Source of the DNA: JAPLDB01 sp038230515
GTDB lineage: Bacteria; Bacteroidota; Bacteroidia; AKYH767-A; 2013-40CM-41-45
Direction: 5' to 3'
Length of the DNA stretch: 64,000 nucleotides
Assembly: GCA_038230515.1 (NCBI GenBank)
Contig: JBBRND010000002.1
Location: 62,001 to 126,000 of the forward strand
Below, in pieces: positions 1 to 9,100 of this stretch. Each line of letters begins with the position of its first letter. Within the stretch, counting starts at the first letter, position 1. The notes beneath the pieces are model-generated. The model made no database searches. It was not told the origin of the DNA and saw only the letters and a list, made by a program, of their open reading frames with translations. A program made the position numbers and the translations under genes.

Positions 1-762
1 ACTGCAAACGGAACTCAACTCAACTCTTCTTTCAATCAGAATCTGAATCAATATGAAACTGCATCCATTCCGGTGTATGATTCAATAAACAATTTTATGC
101 ACACTGTTTTTTTCGGGGGCATGAGTTTGTACACTCTTGATACGGTAAATCATATTCTTGTTCAGGACACACTTATTCCGTTTGTAAACACCATCAGCAA
201 GATAAGCCGTGATGGCGCAGGAAATCTTTCCGAATATAAATTACCAGTTGAGATGCCTTCGCTGATTGGAACCGATGCATGTTTTATTCCAGATCACTCG
301 ATCAACATAAAACACAATTCCATTATTGATCTCAATTCTCTCTCAGGAAACACAAGGGTTGGCTGGATCATAAGCGGCATTCAAAGCGATTTCGCAAACA
401 TTGCCGACCTTGATCCAATGAGCATGAGCCGACCGAATACTACGGTGTATGAAGTTTGGATTGATGTAACTCCTGATGCCATTCACGACCTTCCGCTCTC
501 CAACAACATTCTTGGTTTGAATGTTTATCCGAATCCAACCGAACACATTTCTAACATTGATTTCACAATGAATGAAAGCGGGAATGCGATTGTAGAAATT
601 TTTGATGAGAAAGGAATTGTACTAAAAAAGTTTGACATCGCAGAATCAAAATCAAAACTGATTAACATTCCTCTTTCCACTTCAACATTCGCGGCAGGAC
701 TTTATACTTGCGTAATCAGAACTGCGCACGGCACAAAAGAGGCAAAGTTTGTTGTCCGATAA
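1..762 (+). CDS. T9SS type A sorting domain protein, C-terminal part
   Basis: The reading frame is open from the first base of the window, so the N-terminus is missing. The last 80 or so residues have the form of a type IX secretion C-terminal sorting domain: a YPNP motif, a strand with VEIFDEKG, then AAGLYTCVIRT and a final KFVV. In this family the domain directs a periplasmic protein through the T9SS and is then removed, leaving the cargo outside the cell. The upstream part has no catalytic motif I recognise, so the cargo function is unknown. The stop codon lies 6 bases from the end of the convergent DUF885 gene. Confidence 0.85.
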   Translation, partial: TANGTQLNSSFNQNLNQYETASIPVYDSINNFMHTVFFGGMSLYTLDTVNHILVQDTLIPFVNTISKISRDGAGNLSEYKLPVEMPSLIGTDACFIPDHSINIKHNSIIDLNSLSGNTRVGWIISGIQSDFANIADLDPMSMSRPNTTVYEVWIDVTPDAIHDLPLSNNILGLNVYPNPTEHISNIDFTMNESGNAIVEIFDEKGIVLKKFDIAESKSKLINIPLSTSTFAAGLYTCVIRTAHGTKEAKFVVR

Positions 763-768
763 AAAAAC

Positions 769-2562
769 TTAACTCCTCTTCTGCCTTTCAATCCACCTAT
801 TGATTTTCGCTTCTAGCACTGCTAGCGGAAGACATCCACTATCAAGTACAGCATCATGAAATTTTCCGATGTTGAATTTCGCGCCTAATTCTTTTTCTGC
901 CCTTGCGCGTAGTTCACGAATCTTCAACTGACCGATCTTGTAAGAAAGTGCCTGACCGGGAATTGCCATGTAGCGTTCAATCTCGGAAGTAATTGATTCC
1001 TTGCTTTCACCTTCGTTGTCCAGAGAAAATTGAATTGCCTGTTCGCGTGTCCAACCCTTTACATGCATACCAACATCGACAACAAGACGAATAGCTCGAT
1101 GCATTTCTTCGCTCAATGCTCCGAAGTATTGATATGCATCGTTGTATAAACCCAATTCTTTTCCGAGCGATTCTGTGTAAAGCGCCCAGCCCTCACCATA
1201 CGCACCGTACCAGATAAATCTTCTGAACTTCGGCAATAAGTCATTTTCCTGCTGAAGCGAAATTTGATAATGATGCCCCGGAATTGCTTCGTGTAAAAAC
1301 AAATCTTCCATACCGAATGTGTTAAACGTTTTCGCATCGGGAACAGGAACATAAAATACTCCGGGTCGTGTGCCGTCTGCTGTACCTTGATTGTACTCTG
1401 CACTTGCACTTGCTTCACGGAATTTTTCTGTTTGACGGATTTCAAATTTTGTTTTGGGAATCTTGTCAAATAATTTATCAAGTTGGGGCTGCATGGTTGC
1501 ATGAATGTTCTCAAATGAATGCAGGACTTCTTTTGGAGTATGAAACGGAAAAAACTTTTTATCCTTGTTGAGATAAGTAAAGAACGATTTCAAATCCCCT
1601 TTAAACCCTGCATCATCTTTTATCTTTTCCATTTCTTCGCGCAGGCGCTTCACTTCGCTTTGTCCGAGATCAAAAATCTCATCAGCGGTCATCGATGTAG
1701 TTGTCCATTGTTTAATCAAATAGTTGTACCATTCCTTCCCGTCAGGGAAATCGCTGATACCAGAAGTGGTGCGGCACTTCGGTATGTATTCATCTTTTAC
1801 AAAAGCATAAAGCTTCTGGTAAGTAGGAACGATCTGCTCATTGATTGCTTTCCTGTATTGTTCATCTAACCGCTTGCGATCACTATCAGTAAAATCCTTC
1901 GGAAAGTTTTTTACAGGCATATAAAAGATACTTTGCGTTGCATCTTTCATAATCATTGACTGCAGTTGAGGAAGCACACGCTCCATTAAAACTTTCGGAT
2001 AAGTATATCCTGAAGCTGCACCTCTCTTCATATTTTCAACAGCAGTATCGCACCACGCAGTAAAACCGTTGATGCGCGACAAAAAATTATCGTAATCCTT
2101 CACGGTCTTGAATGGCTGATTGCTTTGCCCCGAACCAGATTGCGGCATTGTAATAGTTAAACTCCAGAACTGGTTGATGGGAAGCAAATGATCATTGAAC
2201 CTAAATCCTTCAAGCGCTGTTTGCAAATCCCATTTCAGAATATCATAGCTCATCTGATCATTCTCCGCAAATGTATTCCGATCATAAGTATTCAATGAAT
2301 CAAGAAAGCGATGATAGAAATGTTTCAGCGTATCGCGGTATGATGTGCTGATGTCATTCGGCAACTGATCGTTGTAAGCATTGTTGCCATTCACGGTTGC
2401 CTGCATGGGAAAGAGGCGGTCGTGTTCGTTGTAATATTGTTCAAATAAATCGCTGATGGGTTTCATCGTTGTAGCAGTTTCAGATTTTTTTTGAGAAGGA
2501 TTTGTACATGCATTCATCAGAAGTAAAATACATGCCGCGGTGTAAAGAATATTTTTTTTCAT
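769..2562 (-). CDS. DUF885 family lipoprotein, putative metallopeptidase-like
   Basis: The protein is 597 residues from the ATG at 2562; I chose this start because the next residues (MKKNILYTAACILLLMNAC) form a lipoprotein signal with the lipobox cysteine at about residue 19, whereas an upstream in-frame start would add an unlikely leader. The bulk matches the DUF885 family, including the HEAIPGHH motif in the C-terminal half, which resembles zinc-binding metallopeptidase helices. Family members are thought to be peptidases, but few are characterised. It is probably anchored in the outer or inner membrane, facing the periplasm. Confidence is high for the family, low for a substrate. Confidence 0.88.
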   Translation of the reverse strand: MKKNILYTAACILLLMNACTNPSQKKSETATTMKPISDLFEQYYNEHDRLFPMQATVNGNNAYNDQLPNDISTSYRDTLKHFYHRFLDSLNTYDRNTFAENDQMSYDILKWDLQTALEGFRFNDHLLPINQFWSLTITMPQSGSGQSNQPFKTVKDYDNFLSRINGFTAWCDTAVENMKRGAASGYTYPKVLMERVLPQLQSMIMKDATQSIFYMPVKNFPKDFTDSDRKRLDEQYRKAINEQIVPTYQKLYAFVKDEYIPKCRTTSGISDFPDGKEWYNYLIKQWTTTSMTADEIFDLGQSEVKRLREEMEKIKDDAGFKGDLKSFFTYLNKDKKFFPFHTPKEVLHSFENIHATMQPQLDKLFDKIPKTKFEIRQTEKFREASASAEYNQGTADGTRPGVFYVPVPDAKTFNTFGMEDLFLHEAIPGHHYQISLQQENDLLPKFRRFIWYGAYGEGWALYTESLGKELGLYNDAYQYFGALSEEMHRAIRLVVDVGMHVKGWTREQAIQFSLDNEGESKESITSEIERYMAIPGQALSYKIGQLKIRELRARAEKELGAKFNIGKFHDAVLDSGCLPLAVLEAKINRWIERQKRS

Positions 2563-2715
2563 GAAATAGATTTTATGAGGCGGCAAAGTAAAAAGAAAAA
2601 CGAGGAACAATTCCGAATAAAAAGTTAAACAAAAAACAAACCCCGGCAGCACCTAACCTGCGCCACCGGAGTTCCACCAACCACGAGAAACAATTCTTAT
2701 TCTTTCATCCTATAT

Positions 2716-3363
2716 TCAAACGTCTTTCCATCCGCGAAAGAAATTCACGAACTTGTAATTAAAGCTGATAGTGAAAAGCAAGTGCCCGTCCGGTTTAACG
2801 AATTCGCTTCGGTGAATATCCGCCACACCCTCACCTGTGCTGGGATCTACAATAATTTCTTTTCCGAAGTGAAGCATGTATTCTGCGGAAAGCGAACAGT
2901 CGAAACGTTTGCTGATGTTGATGTGCGTACCCAGTCCCGCCTGCGTGGCGCTGCTCATGCGGTCGGCATGATTGGAACGGTTGCCGATCTGCGACACATA
3001 ACTGTAGTCGAAACAATGTCCCGCAATAAGATACGGTTGGAGCAAATGATCAAAATGAACATTGCGACCGAAGTAGTACATCAAGCTCCATCCGATGTGG
3101 TAATCATCGCGGTGACTGATTTTGGTTTGGGAAGGAATGTAATCAGCATACCATTCCGAATTCAATCTGTCAAAGAACTGAAAGCGGGCTTGTCCGCCAA
3201 TGCCTATGCCTATTGCAGCATCATCATTAAACATGCTGATGGTGTTTCGGGTTCCTATAGAGAAATTACAGGTAGATGGATCCTTGCCTTTTTTCGAATC
3301 TCCGGCGAGGGCTGCGGTGTAGATGAGCAGCAGCATGGCTGCGATAAACAAGTTGCGATTCAT
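2716..3363 (-). CDS. Outer-membrane beta-barrel protein
   Basis: The 215-residue protein begins with a clear Sec signal peptide (MNRNLFIAAMLLLIYTAALA) followed by a basic linker. The rest alternates hydrophobic and polar residues with many aromatic ends (WYADYIP, YHIGWSLMYYFG, LLFTISFNYKFV), as in small eight-stranded outer-membrane barrels. It ends in a short tail after the last strand rather than in a terminal aromatic residue. No specific family could be named. It is 153 bases upstream of the DUF885 gene on the same strand and may be cotranscribed with it. Confidence 0.65.
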   Translation of the reverse strand: MNRNLFIAAMLLLIYTAALAGDSKKGKDPSTCNFSIGTRNTISMFNDDAAIGIGIGGQARFQFFDRLNSEWYADYIPSQTKISHRDDYHIGWSLMYYFGRNVHFDHLLQPYLIAGHCFDYSYVSQIGNRSNHADRMSSATQAGLGTHINISKRFDCSLSAEYMLHFGKEIIVDPSTGEGVADIHRSEFVKPDGHLLFTISFNYKFVNFFRGWKDV

Positions 3364-3497
3364 AGTACTGTTGTTTTAAAAAGTGACGTAGAATCCTGTC
3401 CATTGATTGTGCTTATTTAATTACACTAACGCATGTTATGGAGGTTTATTTTAAGGATTGGAAAATATTTTCTGATAGAAAGTAAAACGATAAAGCT

Positions 3498-3703
3498 TTC
3501 TACTGTAAAAATGCCCTTTTCTATAATGATCTATGCCTTTTTACTTATTTTTTTTCCCTGCACTAATGCACATAAGTGTTTACACTTGTTCACATGCATA
3601 GAAATGAGTATAAATAATTGTGTAAGGTAGTTTCCTTCTATAGAAGTGATTGTATACAACTGTGCGAGGTCGTTTCCATGGAAGGAATATAGTGTAACAG
3701 AGT
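3498..3703. repeat. Degenerate 21/42-bp period array in an intergenic region
   Basis: Written in rows of 21 bases, this non-coding stretch shows repeated words in register. The blocks beginning TTCTA at 3498 and 3519 are 21 bases apart and both end in ATGCC-T or close to it. The blocks TAGAAATGAGT at 3599 and TAGAAGTGATT at 3641 are 42 apart, as are GTGTAAGGTAGTTTCC and GTGCGAGGTCGTTTCC. The 500-base gap from 3364 to 3860 holds this array and the REP-like elements, and no gene that I can support. Confidence 0.5.
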
Positions 3704-3795
3704 TTTTGAATCAATTTCTTAATAAGTAGCCATAAAAATGAAACTGAACCGTGTTTGGGTTTTTTCTGTCGCCTTATTGGACAGGAAAGCTAGTA

Positions 3796-3857
3796 GTCTC
3801 GTCAGGGACTAAATATTGGTAACACTATAGTATCAGTCCCGTTAGGGATGAGATATT
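3796..3857. repeat. Two direct copies of a REP-like motif
   Basis: The words GTCTCGTCAGGGACTAAATA (3796) and GTCCCGTTAGGGATGAGATA (3836) are imperfect copies 40 bases apart. They lie just beyond the 3' end of a broken IS200-like transposase gene, and a similar word lies inverted at its 5' end. Such short imperfect palindromes are the usual partners of REP-associated tyrosine transposases. Confidence 0.5.
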
Positions 3858-3860
3858 TTT

Positions 3861-4322
3861 CTACTCCGGTTCTTTCAAAATAAACCGTTCATCAAATTCA
3901 ATATCAAACGCCTTAAGGAATGATTTATACTAATCCATAAAAATTATTTTTTTGTGATGCTCTTCCTGGTTCTTGATGTAGGTTATCACCTTTGGCAAAT
4001 GCGAATGACTGTAAGAGAATGCACCATAACCTTCCTGCCATTGAAATTTCGATTTCGTAAAATTTTTTTTCATTGATCCATTTGGAAGACTGTCCTTTTA
4101 TGTCCTGCATTAAATCTGATAATGATTGATGTGGTCTGTAGCCGAGCAGAATGTGTATGTGATTTTGAACGTATTAATAATTACCAATTTATGTTTGTTA
4201 GTCTGACAAATTCCGGTTATGTATTTGTAAAGTTCATCCTTCCATGCTTTGTCAATCATTGCTGCACGATACCTTACTACAAAAACTAACTGAAGATGTA
4301 TCTGGGTGTAGGCGTTTCCCAT
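3861..4322 (-). pseudogene. IS200-like (Y1_Tnp, REP-associated) transposase, broken
   Basis: Joining three reading frames restores a typical transposase of about 150 residues. Frame one gives MGNAYTQIHLQLVF to KHKLVIIN; a shift near 4170 then gives HIHILLGYRPHQSLSDLMQD and SSKWINEK; another shift near 4050 gives FQWQEGYGAFSYSHSHLPKV and NQEEHHKK. A TAG follows, then the usual tail FLKAFDIEFDERF. The HUH motif (HIH) and the region of the catalytic tyrosine (FSYSHS) are both visible. Two frameshifts and one stop make it inactive. It would have been a single-stranded DNA transposase acting on the flanking palindromes. Confidence 0.85.
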
Positions 4323-4326
4323 AGTT

Positions 4327-4347
4327 GATATCCCGTCCTCACGGAAC
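4327..4347 (-). repeat. Inverted REP-like copy at the transposase 5' side
   Basis: Read on the minus strand, this gives GTTCCGTGAGGACGGGATAT, which resembles GTCCCGTTAGGGATGAGATA at 3836. Together the copies bracket the transposase pseudogene, as expected for a REP-transposase unit. Confidence 0.4.
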
Positions 4348-4349
4348 TT

Positions 4350-5996
4350 ATGCAATGGTCAAATGTAAATTTTCTTTTCGGACGTTTATTAGCGGAAGAC
4401 AAGAATAGCGAAGGGAAAAACTGCTCCTTGTCGGAAAATTATTTTTGTTCCTTGATCAGTGCTTGCTCCTGTCTAAGTACAATAAAAATTTTGAAACAAG
4501 GGAAAAAATATCTTGAGTATACAATAGCAGACATGCATCAGCTAGCAACCCATCACGGTGGAAAATGTTTATCAACATCCTATCGGTCTTTGCAATTAAA
4601 ACTTGAATGGCAATGTGTAAAGGGGCACATTTTTTCGCTGCCTCCTCAAAAAATTTTAGTAAGAAATTATTGGTGCGCTGAGTGTACCGGCAGAAGAACT
4701 CTACACACTGTTGATTCAATGCACAAGATTGCAAAAGAAAAAGGTTGGGAATTTTTAACTTCTGAATTCACTGGTGTTATGAAAAGGCATAAATGGAGAT
4801 GTGACAAAGGCCACACGTTTGAAGCTTTTCCTCATAACGTAATCAAAGGAAGCAATTGTAGAATTTGCATTGGAAAGGGTTTATTAAGCATTGAGGTATT
4901 CAAAGAAATAGCTGCGAAAAGAGGAGGAGAATGCTTATCTGAAAAATATATTAATGATGTGAAACTTAAATTCAGATGTTCGAACAATCACATTTTTGAA
5001 GCAAATGCAGACGATGTAAAATACGGCAATAACTGGTGTAAGAAGTGTGCCGGATTAGAGAGAGGTACTATTGAAGAAATGAAATTACTGGCAGAAAAAA
5101 GAGGAGGAAAGTGTTTGTCCAAAGAGTATTTGAATAGCGCAACAAGATTAACTTGGCAATGCAAAGACGGTCATCATTGGAATGCGACTCCGAGGGATGT
5201 TAAACATAGCGACTCCTGGTGTCCCTATTGCACTTGGTATAAGAATGAAGAAAGGTGCAGGTACATTTTAAATAAATTACTAAAAACAGAATTTGTAAAG
5301 ACAAGAAGAATAATCAAAGGGTTAGAGTTGGATGGTTATACTGCGGAACATAGTCTCGCATTCGAATATCATGGTGAGCAACATTTTAATGACATCCATT
5401 TTTTTTCACGAGATACAACGAAGTTTCAAAAGCAAAAACTAAATAACGAAAAGAAAATTCGTGAATGTAAAAGCAAAGGAATAAGTTTACTTATAATTCC
5501 ATTTGATAAAGCAAAAAGTAATGAGGAACTGGTTTCATTTATATGTGAATCACTAAATCAATTTGGGTTTCATATTTCTCATAAAATTGAAAATGATTTT
5601 ATGGATGATTTTTATAAATCAAATTCTACTATAGATGGGTTGAGAAAAATTTTTGAGGCAAGAGGCGGAACCCTTTTAAGCAATGAATATTTTAACAATC
5701 AAACCAAGTTGAAAGTTGTCTGTAGAAATGGACATAAATGGGCGACAACTTCTCCTTCATTAAAGGCAAATCATTGGTGTCTGAAATGTCGAACTCCAAA
5801 GGTGAAATTTAATATTGTTGATATGATAGGGTTGGCAAAAGGAAGAGGCGGTGAGTGCTTGTCCGAAAAATATATTAATTGCATGACAAAACTACTTTGG
5901 AGATGCTCCTTAGGTCATGAATGGTTGGCAAAACCAAATGATGTGAGGCACAAAAATTCTTGGTGTCCTAAATGCAGTAGAAAAATAAAACAGTGA
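4350..5996 (+). CDS. Zinc-ribbon repeat protein with embedded nuclease-like domain
   Basis: The protein of up to 548 residues contains six repeats of about 58 residues, each with the pattern RGGECLS, then W-x-C-x2-GH, then WC-x2-C, typical of a small zinc ribbon. Four repeats (residues about 57-300) come first. A different domain of about 100 residues follows, with LELDGY, LAFEYHGEQHF and ISLLIIPF, resembling a Vsr-like or PD-(D/E)XK-like nuclease core (D/E, E and Q positions visible). Two more repeats complete the protein. The start is uncertain: the ATG at 4350 lies at the edge of a REP-like repeat and the first 55 residues do not match the repeats, so a later start is possible. I infer nucleic acid binding and cleavage, possibly in defence or mobility. 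Confidence 0.75.
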   Translation: MQWSNVNFLFGRLLAEDKNSEGKNCSLSENYFCSLISACSCLSTIKILKQGKKYLEYTIADMHQLATHHGGKCLSTSYRSLQLKLEWQCVKGHIFSLPPQKILVRNYWCAECTGRRTLHTVDSMHKIAKEKGWEFLTSEFTGVMKRHKWRCDKGHTFEAFPHNVIKGSNCRICIGKGLLSIEVFKEIAAKRGGECLSEKYINDVKLKFRCSNNHIFEANADDVKYGNNWCKKCAGLERGTIEEMKLLAEKRGGKCLSKEYLNSATRLTWQCKDGHHWNATPRDVKHSDSWCPYCTWYKNEERCRYILNKLLKTEFVKTRRIIKGLELDGYTAEHSLAFEYHGEQHFNDIHFFSRDTTKFQKQKLNNEKKIRECKSKGISLLIIPFDKAKSNEELVSFICESLNQFGFHISHKIENDFMDDFYKSNSTIDGLRKIFEARGGTLLSNEYFNNQTKLKVVCRNGHKWATTSPSLKANHWCLKCRTPKVKFNIVDMIGLAKGRGGECLSEKYINCMTKLLWRCSLGHEWLAKPNDVRHKNSWCPKCSRKIKQ

Positions 5997-6020
5997 AATA
6001 TTTCAGCTTTTTGAAATATC

Positions 6021-6108
6021 GCGATGAAACAAGACAGAAGTAAACTAGCTCCGATGGGCGGGAGCTCCGCGACCATACAGAGGGACGGGTGGTGATTAAG
6101 AGTTACGC
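6021..6108. repeat. Dispersed intergenic repeat, copy 1
   Basis: The segment starts GCGATGAAAC, continues with CAGAAGTAAACTAGC and ends with GGGACGGGTGGTGATTA. The same three blocks in the same order occur at 37154-37307, where extra sequence separates them. It lies between the zinc-ribbon nuclease gene and tamB. Confidence 0.7.
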
Positions 6109-6130
6109 AATACCGCTTCTAATTCTTCCT

Positions 6131-9100
6131 TTATTTTTTCTCCTCTTCAGGTTTCTTAAAAAGATCTTTCCACTTGTCGAAGTCGCGGGTGTACATAATG
6201 CCGGCACCTGTTTCAGTAAGCTGCCCTTCAATGATTCCTTCGTACTCGTTTTGTCGGAAGCCCTTGAGGCGGTAGCGCCCGTCATCGGTAAGTTTGTACT
6301 CGATGAGGATGTCGCCTGTGAGATCGGAGAGGTTATTTTGTTTGGTGCGCTCGCCTTCCACATCCAAGCTGCCGCCCACCTGCACACTGAAGCGCGGGTT
6401 GAATTGTTTCTTAAGTCCGATGTCAACCTGCGTGCGTCCCTCCTGCTGCCCTTGCGAGAAATCATCGTAGCTCTGCACATCAAAATTTAATTCCACTCCA
6501 CGGATGTATTGCGAGCTCCACTGGTTCAGCTGCTGAGAAAGAAATCGGCTTACGCTTTGCCGCGCCACTGCCTGTGCTGTGTTATCGCCTGAGCTTGCGA
6601 GCGGATCTTCCTGTATAAAGCGGTTGAGAACGAGGAGTGCGAACACCTGCTTGTTGAGCTCGGATGCATCTTCATTGAGGAGCGTAAGTTTTGCGTTAAC
6701 GGCTCCGCCCAGCGCACCGCGGCTTTCAGGCGGAAGCTGAATTTCAAAACTGATGTCTGGCTTGAGGAGTGCACCTTTGAGTTTGAGGATTACCTGGAAC
6801 GGTAGCCGCTCTTTGTAACGGTTTTTTTCGGCATCATTTAATCCTGAGATTTGATTTGCCACAAGATCAATGGGCGAAGTGCGAACGGTATAGATGGCGC
6901 GCATGTCTATATCGGCATCTAATGGATCGCCATTCCAGATGATGGTGCTGCCTTTTTGAATTTCGAATTGTTTCTTGATGAGATCCTGCAACGACACGAG
7001 ATAGCTGCCTTCATTTAATTCGTAGCGCCCTGTTAAGCTGATCTTTCCGCTGGGATCGAGTGCGAAGCTGAGAGCGGCATCGCCTTTCACTACCAGTGAA
7101 TCTCCTGTGGCGGGATCAATGAGCAGCTTGAGCGTTGCGTTTTTATCCACCTGTATGTCCGCACTTATGTCGAGGTTTTTGAAATCGGATTTTTGATTGG
7201 TGCCTTTAGTTTGCTCAGTAAGGATCGGGTTGAGTTTGGAATTGGTGAATTCAACAACGCCTTCGCCACGGTCGGCACTTAGTTTTGATTCAGGCACTGC
7301 AAAGGCAACGTAGCTTCCTTTATCAAGCTTGAGCGTTGCAGTAACTTTGGGAAAGCCGGGTGTGCCTGTGATTTTTATTTTGCTGTCGAGGATGAGCGTG
7401 CCGTAATAACTCTCCTTGCTTGCTGCAGTGGAATTCATGGCAAGAAAATTATCGGTGACCAGGTTGAGATTGAATGAAGGGTTTGAAAGATCGCTGATGG
7501 AAATGTTTCCGTTGATTTGTGCAGTGTGTTCATCTTTATCGCGGATGGTGAATGAAGAGAACTGTACTTCGGAATTTGTAAAGGAGATGGTTTCATTTTT
7601 CAGCGAGAGCTTGTTGCTGATGGCTGTTGGTGTGGTGTACACATCAACAAAGTGAAGTTGTCCCTGCAGCTTTGGTTGTGAAAAGGAGCCGCGGCAGGTG
7701 AGATCGCCCGTAATTTTTCCTGTTGAACTTTGAAGTTGCCCGAAGGTTAGTCCTTCAATGCTTGTCATATTTATTTGCTGAATGTTCAGCTTGAGATCAA
7801 GTGCACTTTCTTTTTGTTGCGGAGAGATGGTGCCTGCAACGGTGAGGTTGTTATCATTCCCGGTGAGTTTTGCATCGAGAGAAATTTCTGATGCTGAAGA
7901 ATTTTTTGCAGACAGCGTGAGATCACCAACGGGATGCGATCGTATTTTAAGTTCGCTCAGCGTTGCCTGCGATGTGAATGCGCCTTGTTGTAGCAGTGTG
8001 AATGTGCCGTTCAGCTTGCCTTCTGCAATGGCGGTATCTTTCTTTATAATGTTGGAAATATTAATAAGCTGAAAATCTTTGAAGCTGATTTCCATGTTCG
8101 CACTGTCTTTGGTATTAACGGCAATCATCTCTTCGCCTTTATCAAGTTTTAGATTGATGAGAAGAGGTTTGTTTTTTGCAATGAGAATTTCATTGTCAGC
8201 AGGAACGCTCCACACACTGCCGCCCATTGTGAAATCTTTCCCGAGCTGAATTTTATAACTTCCTTTTTCGGGAGAAGTGATCTGCGCATTCAACGCAAGC
8301 TTCCTTTCTTTTTCATCTTTACCTACAGCAAGAGCAAGAGAAATTGTTTTGTTTTTTATTTCTCCACTTAAGTCAAGCTTTTCAAGCATGAGTTGACTAC
8401 TCGAAATTTCAGAAGCATATAGTGAGTAAGAAAGTTTTGATGAATCCGATTTGATGGTAAGTGCAGCGTCCTGCAAAAGTGTTCCGCCATAATTTATCTT
8501 GAACATGGAAGCGCGCAGATCAAGAATATTTTTTGCTCCGTCAAAGCTGCCTTCAATAAGGCCGGGTTCAAACTCCGTGAGCGAAGGAAGAAACACTTCA
8601 GAGATGACAGGATGATTGCTGAGCTTGATCTCAAAGATGAAATTATTTTTCTCCTGAGATGGAGGAACGGAATCACTCACCGGAAAATATTGGTTGATGT
8701 GATTCATTACTTCGCTTACCAGTTTACCCGGAGCAATGCTGCCGTTAAATTTAATTCCGATAAGAGCGCTGCTTAAATTCATTTCGCTTCTTCCTTTCTC
8801 ATTTACCGATGCGAAGAGTAATGAATCGAGCGTGTACGTTTTAGAACCTTTCACCAGAATAATTTTACTGATGCCTGCGCTACCGTTCAGGTTATCCATG
8901 TCGGTTCCCTTCAGATTAGCTTCCACATTCGCAGCGATCCTCATATCATCTTTAATGAGATTCAGCTTTTGCAGATTGGCGCCTTTTAGATTAAGAGCGA
9001 ACTTATATTGTTCGTCTCCTTTCTTGAAACCAACCACTCCATCAAATACAAGAGCAATGTTTGAATCATTTAGGTTTATTTTACCCGCAAACTGTTGATC

